Under the pieces are notes generated by a model. The model made no database searches. It saw nothing but the letters and a program-made list of their open reading frames with translations, and was not told the DNA's origin. Both the position numbers and the translations under genes were made by a program. From NCBI RefSeq assembly GCF_007993755.1, contig NZ_CP042467.1, positions 1,203,501-1,267,500 of the forward strand: DNA of 64,000 bases, written 5' to 3'. This document shows, in pieces, positions 26,192 to 33,980 of this stretch (its first letter is position 1; every line of letters starts with the position of its first letter). The stretch comes from Microvenator marinus. GTDB lineage: Bacteria; Myxococcota_A; Bradymonadia; Bradymonadales; Bradymonadaceae.

Positions 26192-27154
26192 TTGCAGCGA
26201 ATCTACAAACACCCCGAAAACAAGCCACATGAATTCTTCGGACTCATCACGGTTTCGCCGCATATGCTCGACCTCTTCGAGATCGTGCGGCGCGCTGCAC
26301 GCTCCGAAGCAGCCGTGCTGATTCGAGGTGAGTCGGGAACTGGCAAAGAGCATATCGCCAAAGCTCTCCACGAGCTAAGCCCTAGGTCTAACAAGGGATT
26401 TAACGCCATCAACTGCGCCACGCTCACACCGGAACTCCTTGCTTCCGAGCTTTTTGGCCACGTCAAAGGCGCGTTTACCGGCGCAATCCGCGACCGAAAA
26501 GGTCTTTTTCAGACAGCGCACCAGGGCACGATCTTCCTCGATGAAGTCGCTGAGATTCCGCTCGATATTCAGGCGCGCCTACTTCGTGTGATTCAGGAGC
26601 AGACCTTCATTCCGCTGGGCGGCACCGACCCTGTTAGCGTCGATGTTCGAATCATCTCGGCCACGCACCAGTCTCTGCGCGAAGCGGTGCAGCAGCGGCG
26701 CTTCCGAAACGACCTCATGTATCGCATCCGAGTCGTTCCTATCTTTATTCCGAGGCTCGCCGAGCGCGAAGGGGATGTTGAGGCGCTCACCTGGTACTTT
26801 ATCGACGAGTTCAATCGGCAGGGGCATCGCCAGATCGAGGGTATCCGGCGTGATGCGATGGAACTGCTACTCGAACATGAATGGCCCGGAAACGTTCGTG
26901 AGCTCCGAAATGTGATCGAATACGCCTTCGCCATTGGCGAAGGGCCAATTCTCGAGATCGGCTGCATGACGCCTGAACTTCGCGGCGAGGCGCCCACTCC
27001 GACGCAGCCTTTCGGACAGAATCACGCCGAACGCGACCAAATTCTGGACGCACTTGCCCGCTCAAACGGGCGCAAGTCCGAAGCCGCGGACCTTCTCGGC
27101 ATGTCGCGCTCCACGCTCTGGCGCAAAATGCGCGAACACCACCTCATCACCTGA
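26192..27154 (+). CDS. Sigma-54-dependent activator without N-terminal sensor domain
   Basis: A 320-residue bacterial enhancer-binding protein that opens sigma-54 RNA polymerase promoters. The AAA+ domain (about 20-250) has Walker A GESGTGKE, the sigma-54-contacting GAFTGA loop, Walker B GTIFLDEV and the arginine-finger region RFRNDLMYR. A Fis-type helix-turn-helix ends the protein (GRKSEAADLLGMSRSTLWRK). Only about 20 residues precede the AAA+ core, so there is no receiver, GAF, PAS or FHA domain. TTG at 26192 is chosen as start because GGAG lies six bases upstream; longer in-frame versions run through the opposing XdhC gene. It stops 7 bp before the Rsm22-like gene. Confidence 0.93.
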   Translation: MQRIYKHPENKPHEFFGLITVSPHMLDLFEIVRRAARSEAAVLIRGESGTGKEHIAKALHELSPRSNKGFNAINCATLTPELLASELFGHVKGAFTGAIRDRKGLFQTAHQGTIFLDEVAEIPLDIQARLLRVIQEQTFIPLGGTDPVSVDVRIISATHQSLREAVQQRRFRNDLMYRIRVVPIFIPRLAEREGDVEALTWYFIDEFNRQGHRQIEGIRRDAMELLLEHEWPGNVRELRNVIEYAFAIGEGPILEIGCMTPELRGEAPTPTQPFGQNHAERDQILDALARSNGRKSEAADLLGMSRSTLWRKMREHHLIT

Positions 27155-27161
27155 GCTCCAG

Positions 27162-28253
27162 ATGAATCCAATCTACACCCGCGAACTAAGCCGATGGCTC
27201 GGAACCGACCACGCGGACCGCACACCACCACTCGCGCTAGTTGACGCAGTCAAACAAGTTTCGGACGGTCTGATCAAAGAGCGCCAACTCGTCGGCACGG
27301 CGTATCTCAACACCCAACTCCTTCGAGAGGCTTACCAAACCTTCTGGTGGCCAATGACCTACTTGCACGCCGCCACCGTGCTCGGCCACGCCGTTGAGCT
27401 TGAGGATGGCGCAAAAGTATTGGACTTGGGAGCCGGTGGTGGCTCGTGCTCTGCCGCTGCGCTGGACCTCGCCAATCGCAACGGCGTGTCTATCCATCTC
27501 ACGGCACTCGACCACGCCTCCGATGCCCTTAAAGCCCTCCAAGAGCTACTCAGACCACGGCTCAATGGAAGCACGCTCAACACAAGCACATTGGACCTCG
27601 AGTTCATGGATAGTACGGAGCAATTCGACCTCATCTTGCTCGGCCATGTGCTCAACGAACTCTTCACGCACGACCCAAACCGCGACCAACTCCTTGTCGA
27701 CTTCGTAGACTCGGTGTTGAAGCGGCTCAAGCCTAACGGGAAGCTCGTGATTATCGAGCCTGCCCTTAAGGAAACGTCGCGAACGCTCCACCGAGTCCGA
27801 GACCAAGTCATTGCATCAGGTGCATCAGTGGTCGCACCGTGCACATATCAAGGCCCCTGCCCTGCCCTTCAGGACAACGATTGGTGCCACACAAGCCTGA
27901 GTTGGGAGCCTCCGGTCTACATTCAGAAAATCAGCAATCTTTCCGGCATTGACCGCACACGGCTCGCCTTTTCGTACCTGGTTCTGACTCAGACACCTCA
28001 GAAAAGGGACGCGTACCGAATCGTCTCCGAGCCGCTACACACCAAGGGCCGGCTCAGGTACCTCGCTTGTGGTCCAGAAGGCCGCTTACCGCTCGTCGCT
28101 CCTGAGTCTCGCGTCAAAGGCGAGAACGAAGTTTTCCGCCGCCTTCCACCCGGTGATTTGATCGAGTTCGGGGAGGGTCAGGAAAAAGGCGACGGGCTCG
28201 ATATTTCCAAAACCTGGGTCCGGCGCGTGGGTTCGCAAGACGAGCCGCTATGA
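27162..28253 (+). CDS. Rsm22-like SAM-dependent methyltransferase
   Basis: A 363-residue protein resembling Rsm22/METTL17, a family tied to the small ribosomal subunit. Seen: the SAM-binding KVLDLGAGGGSCSAA, the acidic ALDHASDA, an LGHVLNEL segment, IIEPALKETSRTLHRVRD and then the Cys cluster APCTYQGPCPALQDNDWCH, a hallmark of this family that in mitochondrial and some bacterial relatives may bind a metal or Fe-S centre. The target is inferred to be rRNA. The ATG at 27162 follows the sigma-54 activator by 7 bp, and the stop overlaps the Dnmt2-like gene by 4 bp. Confidence 0.85.
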   Translation: MNPIYTRELSRWLGTDHADRTPPLALVDAVKQVSDGLIKERQLVGTAYLNTQLLREAYQTFWWPMTYLHAATVLGHAVELEDGAKVLDLGAGGGSCSAAALDLANRNGVSIHLTALDHASDALKALQELLRPRLNGSTLNTSTLDLEFMDSTEQFDLILLGHVLNELFTHDPNRDQLLVDFVDSVLKRLKPNGKLVIIEPALKETSRTLHRVRDQVIASGASVVAPCTYQGPCPALQDNDWCHTSLSWEPPVYIQKISNLSGIDRTRLAFSYLVLTQTPQKRDAYRIVSEPLHTKGRLRYLACGPEGRLPLVAPESRVKGENEVFRRLPPGDLIEFGEGQEKGDGLDISKTWVRRVGSQDEPL

Positions 28254-29122
28254 AGGTTCTCGAACTCTTTGCAGGAATCGGAGGTGTCGCAGCCGCTAAA
28301 CCTGCACAGATGCAGATTGTAGGGGCCGTAGACGCGAGTCTTCACGTCCTGCAAACCTATGCCAAAAACTGGTCGCACCCCACTTTTCAGCAAAACATCG
28401 AGGGCATTTCACCTGCGTTTCTGGAAAAACTCGAGGCCGATTGCTGGTGGCTTTCACCGCCTTGTCAGCCCCATACCGTGCGGGGAAATCAACACGATGT
28501 TGATGACCCACGCTCGGCGAGTTTTCTAAGATCTCTCGAGTTGATCTCGGCGCTAAAGCCGACCGCCATTGGTTTTGAAAACGTAGAGGGGTTCAAGGGT
28601 TCAAGAGCCCACGAGCTCCTCCTCGAGTGCCTCGCCCCTGACTACACCTGGCACGAGACGATCCTCTGCCCGTCAGAATTCGGCGTTCCCAATCGTCGCC
28701 CTCGGTTCTTACTCGCCGCGCATCGCGGATTCGAGCCCAAGATCCAAGCCGGTGACGCCGTCAAGACACCTTTGAAAGACTATCTCTTGCCCCCGACTCC
28801 TGAGCTCTACCTGACCGAGCATGTCCACGAGAAATTTGGGCAAAGCATGCACGTCGTAGACGCAGATGATCCGGACGCACTCACGGCCGTCTTCACCTCC
28901 GCCTATACCAAGACATGGATGTTCGCGGGTTCATTCTTGAGAGAGGCGGATTCCAGGCTTCGAGCTTTTTCTCCTCACGAAATCTTGGGTCTCTTGGACT
29001 TCCCCGCAAATTTCGACCTCAGCGGCCTCGGGAGGCGACAGGCCTACAAATACATAGGGCAAAGCCTCAGCGTGCCCACAACGCGCGCCGTGCTCGAAGC
29101 ACTTATTTCCGACAGAAGTTGA
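28250..29122 (+). CDS. Dnmt2-like (TRDMT1) cytosine-5 methyltransferase
   Basis: A 290-residue C5-cytosine methyltransferase. Motif I is LELFAGIGG at 4-12, motif IV is PPCQPHT with catalytic C72, motif VI is ENVEG at 110, motif VIII is NRRPRF at 148-153 and motif X is IGQSLSVPTTRAVL. The short length, DDPRSASF after motif IV and the FTSAYTKTWMFAGSF segment match Dnmt2, the tRNA-Asp C38 methyltransferase, rather than restriction-type enzymes; the usual CFT is VFT here. No restriction endonuclease is nearby. The ATGA overlap with the Rsm22-like gene points to a two-gene RNA-modification unit. Confidence 0.85.
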   Translation: MKVLELFAGIGGVAAAKPAQMQIVGAVDASLHVLQTYAKNWSHPTFQQNIEGISPAFLEKLEADCWWLSPPCQPHTVRGNQHDVDDPRSASFLRSLELISALKPTAIGFENVEGFKGSRAHELLLECLAPDYTWHETILCPSEFGVPNRRPRFLLAAHRGFEPKIQAGDAVKTPLKDYLLPPTPELYLTEHVHEKFGQSMHVVDADDPDALTAVFTSAYTKTWMFAGSFLREADSRLRAFSPHEILGLLDFPANFDLSGLGRRQAYKYIGQSLSVPTTRAVLEALISDRS

Positions 29123-29174
29123 CTTCCGGTCAATACTTCCCAAGAATCAGGTATAACCAAGAGTCGGAGCTAGT

Positions 29175-31784
29175 ATGAAGCAGTCCCTGATCCGCGTTTT
29201 CGCGCTCGCCGTACTCATTGCCGCCGGGTGCGCTGAAGGCGATACTACCGGTGAGCCTCAGGTACCCATAGACATGGGCCAAGATATGCCCACGGACGTC
29301 AATACCACCGACTCTGGTGATGACGCCGGGACAGATGCGGACCCAACGAATGACGAAGGATACGAAGTTTGTGTTCTGCAAACTCGCCCTGCAACCCGAG
29401 GCGAATGCCCGACTCAAGATGAAGTCATCGAATTCGGCGATATGGAACCTGGTCAATCTGAAGAGCGACTCGTCAGGCTCGCGAACGGCAGCGACCGAAA
29501 CATGCTTGTTCAAAACGTCACCCTCGAAACTCCGAGGAGTGAACTCTTTGAACTCGAGTTCTTCCGACTCGCCAACGACGGGGGTGTCACCGAGCTCCAA
29601 CGCCCATTCAATATCTCCGTGGGCGGCGAGATTTTCGTGCGCGTGATCTATACGGCTGACGCCCCAAACACCGCTATTCCCGCGGAGTTCCTACTTTTCG
29701 AGGTAGATCATGATATGGAATCGTACGAGATCGAAGTCCCGATCGTCGGGTCAACCATCGCGTGTGCGGCTGGTTTTGCCGACTGTGAGGCGCTCTCGCT
29801 TGGCTGTGAGACCAATATTCTTACCAATACCGAGCGTTGCGGTGGGTGCGGCTCGATCAACAACTGTGGGCCGAACAACGTATGCGTTGAGGGTCAATGC
29901 CGCGTCGGGCAATGTGCGTCTGAGAACTTATCCGATTGCGACGGACTTTTTGCCAATGGCTGCGAAACCGAGATCACGACGAGCCCTCTAAACTGCGGCG
30001 GGTGCGGCACAATCACAGCCACTGGCACCCCTAATCCCGCGTACATTTGCCCAGGGGAAGCCGAACTCAATGCCGTACCTACCTGTGCTCAAGGCTCGTG
30101 CGGATACGGCGAATGCCTCGAAGGCTGGGGTGATTGTACGGGCGAGCCAGGTTGCGAAACCGACTTCAACACACCGGACAACTGCGGCGGGTGCGGAAAT
30201 CTTCCCGGCACAGAGGGTCTGGTACACCGCTGTCGCGACCAGTTCCCGAATGTGATCGTGGCGTGTGATATCGGAACTTGCTTGCCGTCCGATTGCGAGG
30301 CGACGTGGTACGATCTGGACGACAACCGTACTGTCCCAAACACCAACGGGTGCGAGTATCAATGTTTTGGAAACCCTGCAGACGTTGATCTTCCAGACAA
30401 TAATTACCAAGACACAAATTGCGACGGAATTGACGGCGACGCTGCAGCCGCAATCTTCGTTTCCCCACTTGGACGCATCGGTGGCCTGGGAACTCGCGAA
30501 GATCCCGTGTCCACCATCCAAGCGGGCATCATCATCGCCGGCTCACAAAACAAGGACGTGTACGTTGCCGCTGGAACCTACACGAGCAGCACAATCACGA
30601 TGCTCAACGGAGTCTCGATCTACGGCGGGTTCAATGCCGTAAACTGGTCGCGAGGTGCCGCAGAACAGACGACCATCAACAACAGCGGCGGTGTCTCAGC
30701 AGGCCGAATCATCGGGTTGCGAGGCACCAACATCACCTCCCCGACCTTCATCGACCGCATCAATATCGTAACGCCAAACGCCGCAGGAACCGGCGTGGAT
30801 AACTACGGCCTCCATTGCGATAATTGTGACGGGCTCACCATCAAAAATGCCGACATCGATGCTGGCGCTGGCTCAGACGGTATTGACGGGGTGAATGGCT
30901 CAGACGGTGCGAACGGATCAAACGGCGCCAATGGCGGACGCATCACCAACTGCACAGCCAACGGTAGTGGAGCTCCAGGCGGCGCAGGTGGCCAATCACC
31001 AGTAAACGCCAACGGCGCTGCAGGTGGACAAGGTGGCTCATCAAGTCCCTCGAACGGATCAAACGGCGGCACCGGAACAGCTCTCTCAAGCCACGCAACA
31101 CCTGGCGGCTCGGGCGGAAGTGGAGGAGGCTCCGGAGATGGCGGAGGAAACGGAGGAAATGGAAATCCAGGAGCTGACGGCGCAAATGGAACCAACGGCC
31201 TACCGGGTGCGCCAGGACCCTCAGGCTCCTTCTGGGGAGGGCTCGGAGGACGCAACGGCGGCAACGGGCAGCATGGTGCTGGCGGCGGTGGTGGAGGCGG
31301 AGGCGGAGGCCACGGCTGCTTCTTCTGCAATAACGGTCCTGCAAGCGGTGGTGCTGGCGGAGGTGGAGGTGCACAAAGAGGTACGGGCGGCACTGGAGGT
31401 ACTAACGGTGGCGCGTCTTTTGGCATCTATCTTTACAACTCGACCGGAATCTCAATTGAAAACTCAGAGATTTCAGCTGGAAACGGTGGCGACGGAGGGC
31501 GCGGAGGAAACCGTGGCTTCGGGGGCGGAGGCGGAAACGGAGGGACTGGCTTCGATGACTGCACCGACCGCGGAGGAAGAGGCGGAAACGGAGGTGCTGG
31601 AGGCGACGGAGGAAACGGCGGGCATGGTGGTGGAGGTGCCGGTGGTGCCTCGTACGGCGTCTATCGAGTGAACACAACCGTGAGCCTGGGCTCCTCCAAC
31701 ACCATCACTTTCGGCGCACCTGGCTCCGGCGGCTTCTCTCTTGGCTCAAACGGCCCCACCGGTGGCTCCGGCCAATCAAATTAA
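29175..31784 (+). CDS. Large lipoprotein with Cys-rich repeats and Gly-rich C-terminal third
   Basis: An 869-residue predicted surface lipoprotein. The signal ends LIAAGC; an acidic Asp/Thr linker follows. Residues about 60-195 form a beta-rich domain. Residues about 195-400 hold Cys-rich repeats of the type GCET...CGGCGN seen three times, as in MopE-like secreted proteins. About 410-570 looks like a DUF1565/beta-helix start (STIQAGIIIAGSQNKDVYVAAGTY). From about 570 to the end it is almost pure Gly/Asn/Ser/Ala (GGNGGNG-type), broken by islands such as CFFCNNG. It may be a structural or adhesive surface protein (inference). GGAG precedes the ATG. Confidence 0.78.
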   Translation: MKQSLIRVFALAVLIAAGCAEGDTTGEPQVPIDMGQDMPTDVNTTDSGDDAGTDADPTNDEGYEVCVLQTRPATRGECPTQDEVIEFGDMEPGQSEERLVRLANGSDRNMLVQNVTLETPRSELFELEFFRLANDGGVTELQRPFNISVGGEIFVRVIYTADAPNTAIPAEFLLFEVDHDMESYEIEVPIVGSTIACAAGFADCEALSLGCETNILTNTERCGGCGSINNCGPNNVCVEGQCRVGQCASENLSDCDGLFANGCETEITTSPLNCGGCGTITATGTPNPAYICPGEAELNAVPTCAQGSCGYGECLEGWGDCTGEPGCETDFNTPDNCGGCGNLPGTEGLVHRCRDQFPNVIVACDIGTCLPSDCEATWYDLDDNRTVPNTNGCEYQCFGNPADVDLPDNNYQDTNCDGIDGDAAAAIFVSPLGRIGGLGTREDPVSTIQAGIIIAGSQNKDVYVAAGTYTSSTITMLNGVSIYGGFNAVNWSRGAAEQTTINNSGGVSAGRIIGLRGTNITSPTFIDRINIVTPNAAGTGVDNYGLHCDNCDGLTIKNADIDAGAGSDGIDGVNGSDGANGSNGANGGRITNCTANGSGAPGGAGGQSPVNANGAAGGQGGSSSPSNGSNGGTGTALSSHATPGGSGGSGGGSGDGGGNGGNGNPGADGANGTNGLPGAPGPSGSFWGGLGGRNGGNGQHGAGGGGGGGGGGHGCFFCNNGPASGGAGGGGGAQRGTGGTGGTNGGASFGIYLYNSTGISIENSEISAGNGGDGGRGGNRGFGGGGGNGGTGFDDCTDRGGRGGNGGAGGDGGNGGHGGGGAGGASYGVYRVNTTVSLGSSNTITFGAPGSGGFSLGSNGPTGGSGQSN

Positions 31785-31880
31785 GTCGATCGATCTTGCA
31801 AGACCACGATTAGCACGAGTACCCTCGCACCCGTTCGATTTCTGTGTCATCAAATGGCTGACTAACGCGTTTCGTGGGCT

Positions 31881-32861
31881 ATGCTCGAATCTCTTGACCA
31901 AAAACGGCTGATATTTGTCACCGGTAAAGGTGGTGTGGGTAAAAGCACTTGCACCGCAGCTCTGGCGCTGGCTCTGGCCAAAAGAGGGCGACGCGTGCTG
32001 GTCGTTGAGACCGATGCCTATTCCGCGATGAGCGTGATTCTAGGCGCCCCTGAGAGCGAACACACCATCATCGACGTAGGTCACGGGCTTCACGCCATCA
32101 ACTTGCGTTCCGCACAATCCCTTGTTGAAACGCTCACACGCTACCTGCCTAGCGAACGGGTCGTAAAGGCCATCACCCAAAACCGCGTAACCCACTCGTT
32201 TTTTGACTCCGCACCCTCGGTCAGCGAGTTCGTGCTCCTCGATAAAATCATGTCCTTGCTCGATGATAAGGACAATCACTGGGACCATATCGTTGTGGAT
32301 TTGCCGGCATCAGGACATGCCGTCACGTTCCTCAGCGTACCGAAAACGCTCAACGGCATGATGAAGGGCGTTGGACCCATCGCAAAGCGTGCACAAGACG
32401 TGGACGCCATGATCGCCTCCACCACACGGGCGGCCATTGTTGCGATTTGCCTGCCGGAAGAGATGCCCGTCAATGAAACCATCGAGCTCAGCGCGAATCT
32501 CAAGAAGACGCTCGGACGCGGACTTGACCTCACTTTGGTCAATATGGTCCACGACCGACCTGTTGATGAAGACGCTGAAGATGATTTTGAGCGAGCGAGT
32601 ATGAGACTGCGCATTCGAACCAACCCAACGGGGGTTCTGGCCGATTCTTCCGTGGCCGCCCCACTTCGGGTCCTCGCTGGGAATCAGCTTTCGCTTAAAT
32701 GGTTCAAACGCGACCAAATCTATCTCGGCTTGCTCCGCAAAAATCTCAAATGCGAAATTGTAGAACTCCCGATGGTCTACAAAATTAAGGAGCGTGATAT
32801 TGTCGACGAGTTGGCGTCGCACCTGAACACCGACCCTGATCCCGCTTCACTGGCTTCATAA
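31881..32861 (+). CDS. ArsA/Get3-like ATPase, subunit 1 of a pair
   Basis: A 326-residue deviant-Walker-A ATPase of the ArsA/Get3 family. The P-loop GKGGVGKST (15-23) has both the catalytic lysine K21 and the signature lysine K16 that reaches across the dimer. Switch-type Asp and VVDLPASGH follow. It begins 20 residues before a VLVVETDAYSAM segment and has no membrane helix. The next gene starts directly after its stop (TAAATG) and encodes a paralogue lacking the signature lysine, the same arrangement as mycobacterial Rv3679/Rv3680. The role of such pairs is uncertain; envelope protein handling or anion resistance are candidates. Confidence 0.85.
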   Translation: MLESLDQKRLIFVTGKGGVGKSTCTAALALALAKRGRRVLVVETDAYSAMSVILGAPESEHTIIDVGHGLHAINLRSAQSLVETLTRYLPSERVVKAITQNRVTHSFFDSAPSVSEFVLLDKIMSLLDDKDNHWDHIVVDLPASGHAVTFLSVPKTLNGMMKGVGPIAKRAQDVDAMIASTTRAAIVAICLPEEMPVNETIELSANLKKTLGRGLDLTLVNMVHDRPVDEDAEDDFERASMRLRIRTNPTGVLADSSVAAPLRVLAGNQLSLKWFKRDQIYLGLLRKNLKCEIVELPMVYKIKERDIVDELASHLNTDPDPASLAS

Positions 32862-33971
32862 ATGAGTCGATTCAACACCATGGTCAAAACAGCCCGCCTC
32901 ATCGTGTGTGCAGGGCCAGGTGGGGTTGGAAAGACGACGACCAGTGCAGCCATTGGACTCCGGGCAGCGCAGGCCGGTCGAAAGGTCATCGTGCTCACGA
33001 TTGACCCAGCAAAACGGCTCGCCAATAGCCTCGGTTTGGACGCCCTTACGAACGAGCCTCAACGCATCGATTTGACCGAGGATGAAAGCGGCGAACTCTG
33101 GGCGATGATGCTCGACCAACAACAGACGCTCGATGATCTAGTGGCACGTTACGCGCCGGACAAAGGCGCGCTGTCTCGGTCCAAAGAAAATAATATCTAC
33201 CGCCTACTCTCTTCCGCTCTCGCCGGAATGCAAGAGTATATGGCGCTCGATAAACTCCACGATCTCTACACCGGCGGCTACTTTGACCTCGTGGTGCTCG
33301 ACACCCCGCCCACCAAGAATGCGCTCGACTTTCTCCAAACCCCTGGACGCGCTCGTCAATTCTTCGATGATCGCGTCATGAAGTGGTTTATCCCTAGCAA
33401 GACCGCCAAGAAGGGCCTCTTCACCCGCGTTTTTGACCCCGGTTCCGTCGTGCTCGGACTCTTGGGAAAAGTCTTCGGCGAAACCTTCGTCACAGATTTG
33501 GTCGATTTCTTCGATACGCTCTCATTTCTCCAAGATGCTTTGCGAACCCGCGGAGAGATGATCGACTTCATTTTGCGCGATCCACAAACCCGTTTTGTGC
33601 TCATCACAAGCGCGGACTCTCGCAGGATCAAAGAGGCACTCTTTTTCCACGAAAAACTCAAAAGCCTCGACCAACATGCCGAGGCCTTTGTCCTAAATCG
33701 CGTCATTCCGCGCTTTGATCAGGAAGACCTCGACCTATCCACCATCGAGGCCCTTGGTGCGCTCCTCGAAGACGATAACGTGGAAGGTTTACCCGAGAGC
33801 CTTCGCGCCAATTACGCCCGCCTCACAAAGCTCTCCGAGCACAATCGAGGAATCATCGACAATCTAGCTCGGCAGGTCGGCTCCGACCGCCTCTTCACCA
33901 TTCCCATGTTCGGCGAGGATGTACACGATCTGGGCACCCTAGAGATGCTCGGTCGCCATCTCACCGAGTAA
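32862..33971 (+). CDS. ArsA/Get3-like ATPase, subunit 2 of a pair, no signature lysine
   Basis: A 369-residue paralogue of the gene before it. The P-loop is GPGGVGKTT (18-26), with Pro at position 19 where ArsA/Get3 proteins carry the signature lysine. It keeps VLTIDPAKRLANSLG, VVLDTPPTKNALDFL and a long helical insert (about 150-230, KWFIPSKTAKKGLFTRV). It starts immediately after the stop of subunit 1 and is followed 9 bp later by a MATE exporter. Loss of the signature lysine in one of two adjacent paralogues suggests an obligate heterodimer in which only some sites hydrolyse ATP in the classical way. Confidence 0.85.
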   Translation: MSRFNTMVKTARLIVCAGPGGVGKTTTSAAIGLRAAQAGRKVIVLTIDPAKRLANSLGLDALTNEPQRIDLTEDESGELWAMMLDQQQTLDDLVARYAPDKGALSRSKENNIYRLLSSALAGMQEYMALDKLHDLYTGGYFDLVVLDTPPTKNALDFLQTPGRARQFFDDRVMKWFIPSKTAKKGLFTRVFDPGSVVLGLLGKVFGETFVTDLVDFFDTLSFLQDALRTRGEMIDFILRDPQTRFVLITSADSRRIKEALFFHEKLKSLDQHAEAFVLNRVIPRFDQEDLDLSTIEALGALLEDDNVEGLPESLRANYARLTKLSEHNRGIIDNLARQVGSDRLFTIPMFGEDVHDLGTLEMLGRHLTE

Positions 33972-33980
33972 GTCCGGGTC

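Noticed and set aside
28250-29122. A restriction-modification system around the cytosine methyltransferase
   Set aside because: No endonuclease or specificity gene is adjacent and the motifs fit Dnmt2.
30803-31426. A Pro-rich frame antisense to the Gly-rich lipoprotein
   Set aside because: Gly codons read backwards give Pro; it is a composition shadow.
30900-31700. Possible CRISPR or satellite repeat from the repetitive look of this stretch
   Set aside because: The repeats are short irregular Gly/Asn codons in one open frame, without constant repeat and spacer lengths.
33143-33158. TGGCAC with GG-N10-GC spacing, as in a sigma-54 promoter
   Set aside because: It lies deep within the second ArsA-like gene with no gene start nearby; the same holds for a match near 60464 inside the DUF5682-vWA gene.
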